Source: Fibrobacter sp.
Lineage (GTDB): Bacteria; Fibrobacterota; Fibrobacteria; Fibrobacterales; Fibrobacteraceae
Assembly: GCA_017550445.1 (NCBI GenBank)
Contig: JAFZOV010000111.1
Location: forward strand, 1-18,500
DNA: 18,500 nucleotides
Reading direction: 5' to 3'
The notes under the pieces were generated by a model, which saw nothing but the letters and a program-made list of their open reading frames with translations, ran no database searches and was not told the DNA's origin. Below, in pieces: positions 6,310-14,504 of the stretch; positions within the stretch are counted from its first letter, which is position 1, and every line of letters begins with the position of its first letter. The position numbers and the translations under genes were made by a program.

Positions 6310-8178
6310 TTACAACTTCCATTTATCCTTGGCAGCCTCGAGCTCGGCGCTCACGCGTTCCCAATCTTCGTAAAGCTGGTCGACTTTCTTCTTGTTGTCG
6401 TCCATGTCCTTTGCGATTGCCGTGATGGCGTTGCCGTCGCCGCTTTCGGAGGCCGCAACAAGTTTTGCCTCGAGTTCGCCGCCTAAGGCTTCGGCTTTCG
6501 CGATGTCTTCTTCGAGCTTTGCGAGTTGCTTTTCCAAGGGCTTGATAATCTTGCTGCGTTCGGCGATGTAGTCAGCGCGGGCTTTGCGGTCTTCTTTGGC
6601 GCGCGGTGCACTGGTGGGCGCATCCGTTTTTACGTCGATGTTCGAGACCTTGATGTTTGCCGATTCAGAACCGCCCGGTTTCTTTTCGCTGGCCCAGCCC
6701 ACCTTTTCCAAGAAGTCGGCGTAGGTGCCTTCGAATACGCGGCACTTGCCGCCGTCGAATACGACAAGTCTCGTGGCAAATGCGTGCAGCAGTTCTTCGT
6801 CATGGGTCACCACCATCGCGGTGCCGTCGTAATCTTCAAGGGCATCGATAAGGCTTTCGATGGATTCCATGTCGAGGTGGTTCGTAGGTTCGTCAAGCAA
6901 GAGCATGTTGCAGGGGCTTGCCAGAATCTTTCCGAGGAGCACGCGGCTGCGTTCGCCACCGCTTAAAACTTTCACCTTTTTGAGGGCGGCATCGCCGCTG
7001 AACATCATGAGGCCTGCGAGTCCGCGGGCGCGGCTCTTCTGCGAAACTTCTACGATGGCCGAGGCGATTTCTTCTTCGACGGTGTTGTCGAGGTTTAGGC
7101 GGTTGATATTCGTCTGGCCGAAATAGTTGATTTGGACATTCGGATTCGGCGCGATTTCGCCAGCGACAGGCTTGAGCTCGTTTGCAATCAGGTTCAAAAG
7201 CGTCGTTTTACCGCGGCCGTTCGGGCCTATGACTGCGATGCGGTCGCCCTTGAAGACTTCCATGGTGAGGTCGCTAATGAGCTCTGGGCCACCGGGGTAT
7301 GCAAACGAAAGGCCCTTGATTTGCAACATGCGCTTACCGGGGAATCCTGCTTCGGTAAAGCTGAAATCCAAGTTGCGTTCATGCGTGAGGCGCTCGCCAG
7401 TGGCCAGCTTTGCTGCGGCCTTGATCTTGGACTGCACCATGGCGGCCTTAGCGGCCTTGTAGCGGAAACGTTCGATGACCTGTTCGAGCTGAGCCTTCTT
7501 CTTCGCCTCGTTTTCTTGAGTGCGCTGAGCGACTTCTTCTTCTTCGGCGATGGTTTCGCGGAGCTTTTCTACAGTACCCTTCACCTTGCGCATCTTGTGG
7601 CGGTGAATGCCCACTGTATGGGTGCAGACCTCGTCCATAAAATGGTGGTCGTGGGTAATCAGAAGCACTTCGCCTTTCCAGTTACGTAAAAAGCGACTGA
7701 GCCAGCGCATCGACACAATGTCCAGGTAGTTGGTCGGTTCGTCGAGCAACAGCATGTCGGGTTCGCTCGCCAAGACCTTCGCCAAGTTCAGGCGAATCTG
7801 GAAACCGCCCGAAAGGAGCGAGGGGCTCTTGTGCATGGATTCTTCGTCGAAGCCCAGACCGAACAGAATCGCCTCTACCTTGTGTTCTTCGATCCATCCG
7901 TCTTCATTGGGCTTCAGCACGCTGCAGGCTTCTTCGTGTACCGTAGCGTGCGTAAAGTTCAGGTGCTGTTGCAAGTAACCCAGGGTGTACTTCTTGGGAA
8001 TGTCGATGGAGCCCCCATCGATGCATTCCTGACCAAGAATCATCTTGAATAGCGTCGATTTGCCGCAACCGTTGCGGCCTACAAGGCCCACGCGTTCGTG
8101 GTCGCCTACAAGCATGCTGGCGCCGTCAAGCAGCACCTGCTCACCAAAAGACTTAGAAACGTTCTGAATTTGAATCAC
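6310..8178 (-). CDS. ABC-F family ATPase (Uup/YheS-like)
   Basis: This 622-residue protein has two fused ABC nucleotide-binding domains and no membrane segment. ABC-F proteins act on ribosomes, not as transporters. Domain 1 has Walker A GRNGCGKST (34-42), signature LSGG (122-125) and DEPTNYLD from D146. Domain 2 has GPNGRGKTT (318-326), LSGG around 405-408 and DEPTNHLD from D429. A charged inter-domain linker lies at about 225-290, and a coiled-coil C-terminal extension of roughly 100 residues resembles Uup or YheS. I chose GTG at 8178 because homology starts right there (IQIQNVSKSFG); a longer start at 8304 would run into the divergent gene. No good ribosome binding site is visible. The substrate or antibiotic link is unknown. 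Confidence 0.9.
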   Translation of the reverse strand: MIQIQNVSKSFGEQVLLDGASMLVGDHERVGLVGRNGCGKSTLFKMILGQECIDGGSIDIPKKYTLGYLQQHLNFTHATVHEEACSVLKPNEDGWIEEHKVEAILFGLGFDEESMHKSPSLLSGGFQIRLNLAKVLASEPDMLLLDEPTNYLDIVSMRWLSRFLRNWKGEVLLITHDHHFMDEVCTHTVGIHRHKMRKVKGTVEKLRETIAEEEEVAQRTQENEAKKKAQLEQVIERFRYKAAKAAMVQSKIKAAAKLATGERLTHERNLDFSFTEAGFPGKRMLQIKGLSFAYPGGPELISDLTMEVFKGDRIAVIGPNGRGKTTLLNLIANELKPVAGEIAPNPNVQINYFGQTNINRLNLDNTVEEEIASAIVEVSQKSRARGLAGLMMFSGDAALKKVKVLSGGERSRVLLGKILASPCNMLLLDEPTNHLDMESIESLIDALEDYDGTAMVVTHDEELLHAFATRLVVFDGGKCRVFEGTYADFLEKVGWASEKKPGGSESANIKVSNIDVKTDAPTSAPRAKEDRKARADYIAERSKIIKPLEKQLAKLEEDIAKAEALGGELEAKLVAASESGDGNAITAIAKDMDDNKKKVDQLYEDWERVSAELEAAKDKWKL

Positions 8179-8257
8179 GGGGTAAAATTTAGAAATGCAT
8201 ATTCTATTTGTAGGAGATATTTTATTATTTTGAGAGAGAAAAGTAGAAGGAGGAATC

Positions 8258-11200
8258 ATGTCCTTGAAAAGAATCTCCGTTTTAGCTTTAATGCTTGTTG
8301 CCATTGTCGGCGCTAAAGAAATTGATCCGGCTGTTCCGTCGCAAGGGCTTGATGGGTGTTACCAGATTTTGACCACAAGAGAACTTTATGGTTTTGCCCA
8401 AATCGTAAATGGACACGATTCTATTGCGGCAAATACATCTGTCTGCGGCAAACTCATGAGGGATATCGTTGTAAACGAAAATCTCCTGAATGAGAAGGGC
8501 TGGCTCAACAGCGATAGCGCCGAGACCCTTGCCGTGTGGAAACCGATGGTTGACTTTGCGGGAAAGTTCTACGGGAACGGTCACACGATTTCGGGACTGT
8601 ATTCGCTTGACGATGCGGGCCTTTTCCGCTCGATCAAGTCTCCGGAGAATTCTGTTGCTGTTGTCCGAGATTTGGGAATACTCGATTCGTACTTTTCATC
8701 GACGACAAGTCTTGGCGTTCTTGTAGGTTCTGTCTATGGGGAAGGCGAGACCCAAATAACCAATTTCTATACGCTCTCCACCATCAAGTCTACGAAGAGC
8801 ACTTCGTATATTGCAGGTGTCGTGGGCTATGTAAGTGACAATGCATCATTGACCTTGACAAACTGCTATAGCGCAGCAAAACTTGTAAATAGCGAATATG
8901 ATTATTATTCCCAATTGCTAGGCTATACATCTAGTCGGAATGAATCAATCAAGGTTACCAATAGTTATGCGATAAAGCTGAGTTCCTCTAGATACGTCGA
9001 TTATGGGACTATGATGGATACGGTTGCGTTCTTTAATGGTGCGTTGACTTTTCTATTGAGAGAAAATACGGAAGGCTCCATTTGGGGGCAGAACGTTGGC
9101 GAGGATCCCTATCCTGTTTTTTCGGGAGAGCTCAAGAATTCTATTGCGGGCAGGTATACGGTTGAATTCCATACCTTCGATGGCGATACGGCGAAATATT
9201 TCGATAATTATGTTGCCGGCCTCACGACGATGCTTCCCAAGGGAACCTCCAAGGGAAACTTGATTTTTGGCGGTTGGTATAGTGATGCCGAATTTAGCGG
9301 AGAAAACGATACGGCAATTTCCAATACAATGACGGGTGACCTTGAATACTGGGCGAAGATGTATACCCGCTACAAGGTGACTTATCATTCCAATGGAGGC
9401 GTGAAGGAGGGGTCTGGGTCTTATTATGCGTGCGGTAATCCGACCAAGGGGAATCAAGATGCAATCATAGTGACAGATTCTGTAGATTGCTATCTAGGTG
9501 GTATTGGGAGCAGTCTTTATTATCGTTATACGCGTGATAGCAGCCTCTTTTTAGGTTGGTACGACAACGAAGAATTGACGGGGAATCCAGTCGACTCCAT
9601 TACGACGAGTGATAAGGGCGACAAGGAGTTCTATGCGAAGTGGTACGAATACAAGAGACCGGCGATAGACCCTGCGGACAGCTGCTACATCATTTCGGAT
9701 GCCGAGGAGCTTTATGGATTTTCGGCACTTGTGGACGGCTCGTTTGCCACGGGAAAATACAATGAGAAAGAACGCCTGGATAAAGCTTGTGGCAAGCTGA
9801 CGAAGGATATCGTTGTCAATGAGAATGTCTTGAAGCGCGACGGTACGCTCGATAGCGCAAGGATGCGTGATTTTCTGCCTTGGAAACCGATTGCATTTTA
9901 CAAAGGCTATTTCGATGGTCAGGGCCACACGATTTCTGGGCTTTATATAGAAGGTTCCGGAGAAGGTTCAGGAGGGGTGTTTTCTGATGCCAATCCCAGG
10001 TATACCTCAAGGTATATTGCCATCCGTAATTTAAAGGTCAAGGACTCCTTCATTTCGAATGATTATGATGCTGGCGGAATTATTTGCAGCAATACTAATT
10101 CCACTACAATTATGGAAATTGAAAATACGCATTTCGATGGCGCTATTTATGCAAGAGGTGGAGCTGTTGGTGGTCTAGTCTCGGAAGCACATAACTTGCT
10201 GATTATAAGAAACAGCAGCCATCGGGGTCTCATTCATACTACATCATCGGATGTTGGTGGTATTGTTGGTCACGTTGACGAATTTACAGTCCTTGTGCAG
10301 AATTACAATGAAGGCAGCATTGTCAGCGTGAGGCCCCCTGTAGAAGGATTTGTCGTCGTAGGACCTGTCGGAGGACTGGTAGGGGAAGTGGCGGGCAACT
10401 TCTTCATTGCGAATAATTACAATGTCGCCAACATAGAAACTAAGGGCAGATATGGTGGGCTAATCGGGGCTTATTATGTAGGTAATATGGGAAAGTGTCT
10501 AAATGAAACATGTAGGCCTGATCGCTCTTTTGTCCTTAACAATTACAGCAAGGGTAGGGTTATCGGCGACTGGCCTGCAAAAATGTATGATAGTGAAGTC
10601 ACTTTTGAAAACAACTTCTATTTGGACGGAACGCTGCCTGAAGACAGTATCGGTACTCCTGTCAAGGCGGCGGCTTTTGAAGATGGAACTGTGACAAAGG
10701 CGCTGCATGACTATGTACTAAAGGATTCTACCGGTGCAGAGGTCGCGGGCGGTGTCAGGGGCGACAACTGGATTCAGGGAGATGAATATCCAGTATTCTC
10801 ACTAGATGAAACGCGAAATCTTGTTCTGCTGTATGTGACAGGGTATGTCGAATTGCCGAGCAATGTCCTTTTCTATACGCCCGGACAGGTACTGCCGTTG
10901 CCGACGCCTTCGAGATATGGTTATTCCTTTGCAGGCTGGAAATGGGGTGATGACATTGTGACCGAAATTCCCGCGACAGTATCCGAGGACCAGGCTGTAT
11001 CGCCGAGATGGCAGTCTATCCCGAGCAGTTCCAGCGTTGCGTCATCCAGCTCCGAGGCATCGAGCTCCAGTGTGGCTAAGTCTAGTTCTAGCGAGGCGAA
11101 GTCTAGCAGCAGTACCGCCAAGTCCAGCAGTTCCGCAGATGGCAAATCCAGCTCCAGCAAGGGCAAGGATGCTATTGCCACCATGGACCATGTGCCGCAA

Positions 11201-11401
11201 TTCTCGCTCACCGCTGCTGGCCGCAGCATACAGGTTGCTCACGCCCGTGTGGGCGCTGCCTACGCTGTTCTCGATTTGCAGGGCGGCGTCATTATGCAGG
11301 GGCGTGTCGGTGCCGCTAATTTCAATTTGGTTATGCCACATTCAGGCGCCTACTTGGTCCGTATAGGCCGTGAGGTGCAAAAGGTTTCTCTATATGATTA
11401 A
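8258..11401 (+). CDS. Large secreted repeat protein with sorting-like C-terminus
   Basis: This 1047-residue protein has a signal peptide (cleavage likely after A19, VGA/KE). Two homologous halves follow, starting near residues 33 and 472. Each has CYxI-x-ELYGF, a CGKL-x-x-DIVVNEN motif, a W-K-P motif and GHTISGLY, then GLUG-like beta-repeats with recurring GGLVG or GGIVG. Each half is followed by segments like the Listeria-Bacteroides InlB beta-grasp repeat (GWY or GWK, ending in YAKW). A poly-Ser linker (about 921-971) joins a final ~76-residue beta domain resembling type IX secretion sorting domains (GAYLVRIG). A strong AGAAGGAGG site precedes the ATG. The inferred role is surface adhesion or substrate binding; no catalytic motif is seen. 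The CAP lipoprotein gene overlaps its end. Confidence 0.88.
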   Translation: MSLKRISVLALMLVAIVGAKEIDPAVPSQGLDGCYQILTTRELYGFAQIVNGHDSIAANTSVCGKLMRDIVVNENLLNEKGWLNSDSAETLAVWKPMVDFAGKFYGNGHTISGLYSLDDAGLFRSIKSPENSVAVVRDLGILDSYFSSTTSLGVLVGSVYGEGETQITNFYTLSTIKSTKSTSYIAGVVGYVSDNASLTLTNCYSAAKLVNSEYDYYSQLLGYTSSRNESIKVTNSYAIKLSSSRYVDYGTMMDTVAFFNGALTFLLRENTEGSIWGQNVGEDPYPVFSGELKNSIAGRYTVEFHTFDGDTAKYFDNYVAGLTTMLPKGTSKGNLIFGGWYSDAEFSGENDTAISNTMTGDLEYWAKMYTRYKVTYHSNGGVKEGSGSYYACGNPTKGNQDAIIVTDSVDCYLGGIGSSLYYRYTRDSSLFLGWYDNEELTGNPVDSITTSDKGDKEFYAKWYEYKRPAIDPADSCYIISDAEELYGFSALVDGSFATGKYNEKERLDKACGKLTKDIVVNENVLKRDGTLDSARMRDFLPWKPIAFYKGYFDGQGHTISGLYIEGSGEGSGGVFSDANPRYTSRYIAIRNLKVKDSFISNDYDAGGIICSNTNSTTIMEIENTHFDGAIYARGGAVGGLVSEAHNLLIIRNSSHRGLIHTTSSDVGGIVGHVDEFTVLVQNYNEGSIVSVRPPVEGFVVVGPVGGLVGEVAGNFFIANNYNVANIETKGRYGGLIGAYYVGNMGKCLNETCRPDRSFVLNNYSKGRVIGDWPAKMYDSEVTFENNFYLDGTLPEDSIGTPVKAAAFEDGTVTKALHDYVLKDSTGAEVAGGVRGDNWIQGDEYPVFSLDETRNLVLLYVTGYVELPSNVLFYTPGQVLPLPTPSRYGYSFAGWKWGDDIVTEIPATVSEDQAVSPRWQSIPSSSSVASSSSEASSSSVAKSSSSEAKSSSSTAKSSSSADGKSSSSKGKDAIATMDHVPQFSLTAAGRSIQVAHARVGAAYAVLDLQGGVIMQGRVGAANFNLVMPHSGAYLVRIGREVQKVSLYD
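11020..11168 (+). repeat. Poly-Ser linker-coding repeat
   Basis: This stretch encodes units of SSSS plus a short spacer (VA, EA, VAK, EAK, TAK, ADGK). It uses mixed AGC, TCC and TCT codons, so the protein repeat is conserved more than the DNA. It separates the repeat domains from the C-terminal sorting-like domain. Confidence 0.8.
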
Positions 11402-11921
11402 AAAAATTTCTCTAGCCCTGTTCCTTGCCCTTATGGCTTGTTCCGATGATTCTTCGGGCTCGAATGCGACGGATGCAGGAACGTCTGTCGATGATTCCGG
11501 TTTTATTAACGAAGGCTGGCGCGAAGACTGCCTCGCTATCATCAACGAATACCGTGCTACCGAAAACCTGAAGCCGTATACGCTCGCATCCGAAGAAAAG
11601 CAGAAATGTGCCGACAAGCAATCTGCCGACGATCTCGCTTTTAATTCGGCTCACGGTCATTTTGGTGATTGTGGTGAATCTGCACAGAACAGTGGACCGA
11701 ACTTTAGTGGGAACTTCCAGAAAAACGCCTCCGCCGTTGCGCAGTCTTACCTCAAGATGATGTGGGAAGACGAAAAGGCAAAAGTGCAAGAGGGTGTCAC
11801 GGACTACAACCAGATTGGCCATTACCTGAATATGAAAAACACAAGCTTCACTAAGGTCGCTTGTGGAATAGCCTTGTCTGCTGATGGCAAGAAAGGCTGG
11901 TTCAACGTAGACTTCTTCTAG
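11394..11921 (+). CDS. CAP/SCP-domain lipoprotein
   Basis: This 175-residue protein has a signal peptide with a canonical lipobox (LMAC, lipidated Cys16), then an Asp/Ser-rich tether to about residue 40. A CAP (SCP/PR-1-like) domain follows: the helix WREDCLAIINEYRATENL (42-59), then AHGHFGDCGES (86-96), which supplies His89 and Glu95 of the usual CAP site. Cysteines 46, 72, 93 and one near 164 could form disulfides. CAP proteins are secreted and bind sterols, lipids or cell walls; the activity here is unknown. I prefer ATG 11394 over 11370 because it gives a clean signal peptide. It overlaps the end of the large surface protein gene by 8 nt, so the two are co-transcribed. Confidence 0.87.
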   Translation: MIKKISLALFLALMACSDDSSGSNATDAGTSVDDSGFINEGWREDCLAIINEYRATENLKPYTLASEEKQKCADKQSADDLAFNSAHGHFGDCGESAQNSGPNFSGNFQKNASAVAQSYLKMMWEDEKAKVQEGVTDYNQIGHYLNMKNTSFTKVACGIALSADGKKGWFNVDFF

Positions 11922-12241
11922 GGGTTTTTCTTGGGGCGAATTTTCCCCGCTTTTAATTTATGGACATATTCCAGGCCCTTGCTCCGGTCAGCGGCAAGGG
12001 TCATTTTTTGTTTCTGGAGGTAGTCGATGTAGAGGCTGAGGCCTTCTTTCAGGTCCATTCCGGCGGCTTCGATAATGTTGAAAAATATCCTTATAGTGGG
12101 GATTTTTTCGCCTTTTCCGAGGTGCCTTATGTATTCTCTGGAAACGTCGCTAAAAAAGGCTATGTTCTTCTGGGTATTAAGAGTCCTTAAGAAGGTAATA
12201 AACTCCTTCATTGCATTCTTATGGACTTCGTCATCGAACAT
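11918..12241 (-). CDS. Small XRE/Cro-like HTH regulator
   Basis: This 107-residue protein carries a Cro/C1-type helix-turn-helix at about residues 11-66. The recognition-helix region SDVSREYIRHLGKGEKIPTI matches the XRE pattern (xxVSxxYIxxxExGxxxPs), followed by NIIEAAGMDLKEGL, the usual fourth and fifth helices. The C-terminal 35 residues are basic (KLKAGKIRPKKNP). No toxin or antitoxin partner is adjacent. A near-perfect 20-bp palindrome lies 33 bp upstream of its start (12274-12293), as expected for autoregulation. The gene ends convergently, sharing 4 nt with the CAP gene stop codon. The ATG lacks an obvious Shine-Dalgarno; M11 is an alternative start. Confidence 0.8.
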   Translation of the reverse strand: MFDDEVHKNAMKEFITFLRTLNTQKNIAFFSDVSREYIRHLGKGEKIPTIRIFFNIIEAAGMDLKEGLSLYIDYLQKQKMTLAADRSKGLEYVHKLKAGKIRPKKNP

Positions 12242-12273
12242 ATTTCAATTTTAAAAACGAAGTCCTAAAAAAC

Positions 12274-12293
12274 ACGCCAACTATAGTTTGCGT
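12274..12293. promoter_or_regulatory. Near-perfect 20-bp palindrome, candidate HTH operator
   Basis: ACGCCAACTATAGTTTGCGT is self-complementary except for one pair (positions 5 and 16). The centre AACTATAGTT is a perfect 10-bp palindrome and contains TATAGT, a -10-like hexamer readable on both strands. It lies in the divergent spacer between the HTH gene (-) and the secreted hydrolase gene (+), so it could control either or both. No perfect -35 accompanies it. Confidence 0.55.
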
Positions 12294-12369
12294 ATTTTAA
12301 GAAAAAAAAGTGCTTGTACGAAAAAAATATGAATAACCGCGAATACAAAAAATTATATTGCCTTATCGT

Positions 12370-13386
12370 ATGAGATGGTGTAGTATCGTTCTAGTATTAG
12401 CGTCGATCCTTTTTGCAAAGGATATAGCCTGGTCGCCCGACAAGATGCTCGGGGGGCCATTTAGAATGCATGAGTTCGAGGCGGTGAACTTTCATGCAAC
12501 GCTTGTCGATTACCCATTCGATTTGGCAAAAGATTCTGTAACACTCCGAATTCCTAAAGCAGCCGTTCTCTATATTCACGGATTCAACGATTACTTCTTT
12601 CAGCAGGAATTGGCGCAAAAGATAGATTCTGTCGGCTATTCTTTCTATGCCATCGATTTGCATAAGTATGGCCGTTCTTACCGTGAAGGCGAAAAAATGG
12701 GGGAATTGCGGGATATCTCGGAATATTATGCCGAATTGGACTCCGCCATCGCCATTATTCGCCGCATAGAAGGGGATTCTCTTCCGCTAGTATTGTTAGG
12801 GCATAGTACCGGTGGCCTTATCGCATGCCTTTATGCTGCCGACCGTGGAAACGGTGCCGGAATTTCGGCAATCGTTCTCAACAGTCCGTTCCTGGAAATG
12901 AATTACATTTGGCCGTTACGTCGCCTTGCGGTTCCTGTACTTTCAGCCTTCGGGAGCGTTGTGCCGGGGTTGGGGATTCCTCGCGGAGATAATCCGAATT
13001 ACGACAAGAGTTTGCGCAAGTCGGAATTTGGGGAATGGGATTACGATGAAAAACTGAAGGTGCCTGGTAGCCTTGCCATTGATTTCGGCTGGCTCCATGC
13101 CATTCATTCGGGGCATGTGCGCGTTCAGGACGGTTTGCGCCTTATGCCGCCGGTTTTAGTCATGCACAGCGGATGTAGCTACCGTGACGACGACTGGAGC
13201 GACGAATATACTTATTGTGACGGTGTCCTGGATGTAGAACAGATTCGCGAATACGGTAGGAATCTCGGGCCTAGCGTAGAGTTGGAAGAAATCGAGGGCG
13301 GGCTTCATGACTTGTTCCTTTCTCGTAAGCCGGTTCGCGATAACGCCTACAGCAAGATGTTTAAATTCCTGGAGTCCAGGCTTTAG
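12370..13386 (+). CDS. Secreted alpha/beta hydrolase (monoacylglycerol lipase-like)
   Basis: This 338-residue protein has an N-terminal hydrophobic signal (residues 1-16, ending ILFA before KD), so it is exported. It belongs to the serine hydrolase group related to monoacylglycerol lipase and lysophospholipase. The oxyanion-strand motif is YIHGFND; the nucleophile elbow GHSTGG holds Ser146; the acid is probably Asp284 (YCDGVLD); and the base is His313 (GGLHDLF). The family cleaves ester bonds of lipids or small esters; a role in removing esters from plant polymers is possible but not shown. I use ATG 12370; an in-frame TTG at 12358 would add 4 residues. Neither has a visible Shine-Dalgarno. 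The 3' end overlaps the convergent SGNH gene by 4 nt. Confidence 0.87.
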   Translation: MRWCSIVLVLASILFAKDIAWSPDKMLGGPFRMHEFEAVNFHATLVDYPFDLAKDSVTLRIPKAAVLYIHGFNDYFFQQELAQKIDSVGYSFYAIDLHKYGRSYREGEKMGELRDISEYYAELDSAIAIIRRIEGDSLPLVLLGHSTGGLIACLYAADRGNGAGISAIVLNSPFLEMNYIWPLRRLAVPVLSAFGSVVPGLGIPRGDNPNYDKSLRKSEFGEWDYDEKLKVPGSLAIDFGWLHAIHSGHVRVQDGLRLMPPVLVMHSGCSYRDDDWSDEYTYCDGVLDVEQIREYGRNLGPSVELEEIEGGLHDLFLSRKPVRDNAYSKMFKFLESRL

Positions 13387-14396
13387 TCCGCTCGACGGCC
13401 TTTGACATCCACTTTATGGTGTAACTTGCGCAGTTTCGGCTGCGCCGTTTTGTTATGGTTCGGTGCAATTTTCGTGGTGCCGCTGAGGCTGGTTATTTCG
13501 ATTTCGTCGCTTAAAAGCCATGAATCGTTGTCGTTTTCGACTTTTACAAGGGCTTTGTACTTGCCTTTTTCGGTGAGCGTGAGAGTAGACTTGTCTGCGT
13601 TCTCGATAACTTTTCCGTCTTTGTACCAACGGTAATTGTAGGCGCTGCCTTCTGCTTGCAGGGTTGCCCCGTCCTGCTTGATTTTGGGTTTTGTGAGGGT
13701 AATGTACTTGTTTACGATTTTGGCGAGTTCCTGGGCGCCGGTGGCATTGGGATGGACACTATCGTCAAGGAACCATGCGGGAGTCTGAAATAGCGTGTGC
13801 AGGTCGATAATGTTTACGCCCTTTTTTATTGCAGTTTCCTTGATAATCGGGTTAATCTGGTTCACGATGGCTGTGTCCATGATTCCCCAATCGCAGTTGT
13901 TCGAGTAGGGCTGCAATGTCGCGTATATTTCCGGAGTGGAGGGTAGGTGCGCAAAGGTGTCGATGAGCGCCTCGTAATCGGTGTAGAGCATTTTCTTTTC
14001 GTACAGGTTGTAATTGTAGTTGTACTTTTCGGTGCCGTTCCAGGTGCATTTTTCCGTAAAGAACTTGCTGTCGTTTGTACCGAGCTCGATGACTACGATA
14101 TTCGGGGCCGATGCGAGCGCATTCTTGAACTGATCCCTGTTCCAGTAGCTCATGTTGTCGCTTGCGCCCTTATTGGCAAACGTCATGGAACTTGCGCCGA
14201 AGTTCGATACGGTATATCCGTTGCCAAGCATTTCTTGCAGGTGCTCAGGGTATTTCTTTTCGCTCCAGATGCCGTAACCTTCGGTAATGCTGTTGCCGAC
14301 GCAGGCGACATTGGTTGAAAATGAGGGGCTTGCCATGGCGAGGCCTATTAGCGCCGCCACAATATAATTCGTCTTGGTTTGATTTTTACCGAACAT
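13383..14396 (-). CDS. Secreted SGNH/GDSL hydrolase with Ig-like C-terminus
   Basis: This 337-residue protein has a signal peptide (about 1-27), then an SGNH esterase domain. Block I is GNSITEG with Ser36; block II has the Gly of NFGASS (about 65-70); block III is GTND with Asn108; block V is DSVHPN with Asp212 and His215. The full SGNH catalytic set is thus present. Family members deacetylate polysaccharides or hydrolyse lipids and esters; next to cellulases, a carbohydrate esterase role (acetylxylan type) is plausible. Residues about 240-305 look like an Ig-like beta domain (YNYRWYKDGKVI, then KGKYKALVKVEN). The tail is basic (KLRKLHHKVDVKGRR). The start is supported by AAGGAG about 9 nt upstream. 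Confidence 0.9.
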   Translation of the reverse strand: MFGKNQTKTNYIVAALIGLAMASPSFSTNVACVGNSITEGYGIWSEKKYPEHLQEMLGNGYTVSNFGASSMTFANKGASDNMSYWNRDQFKNALASAPNIVVIELGTNDSKFFTEKCTWNGTEKYNYNYNLYEKKMLYTDYEALIDTFAHLPSTPEIYATLQPYSNNCDWGIMDTAIVNQINPIIKETAIKKGVNIIDLHTLFQTPAWFLDDSVHPNATGAQELAKIVNKYITLTKPKIKQDGATLQAEGSAYNYRWYKDGKVIENADKSTLTLTEKGKYKALVKVENDNDSWLLSDEIEITSLSGTTKIAPNHNKTAQPKLRKLHHKVDVKGRRAD

Positions 14397-14452
14397 CCTA
14401 TAACACTCCTTGATAATTAAATATACAAAACAAGGGGAATTGCTTTACGGGC

Positions 14453-14482
14453 AAAAAAAATGCCGCGGATTTATCCGCGGCA
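14453..14482 (-). terminator. Rho-independent terminator of the upstream GH45 gene
   Basis: On the minus strand, TGCCGCGGAT and its complement form a perfect 10-bp stem (14461-14470 with 14473-14482; the inner A-T pairs may open as loop), followed by eight Ts. It lies 22 bp past the stop of the GH45 gene at 14505 and separates that transcript from the SGNH gene. Confidence 0.92.
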
Positions 14483-14504
14483 ATTTTCTTTTATTTGGTA
14501 AAGA

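Noticed and set aside
8179..8304. N-terminal extension of the ABC-F gene to an ATG at 8304
   Set aside because: It would run through the divergent promoter and 47 bp of the surface protein gene, and ABC-F similarity starts right at GTG 8178.
11918..13386. HTH gene and alpha/beta hydrolase as a toxin-antitoxin or defence pair
   Set aside because: They are divergent, the hydrolase has an export signal, and no known toxin or defence domain is present.
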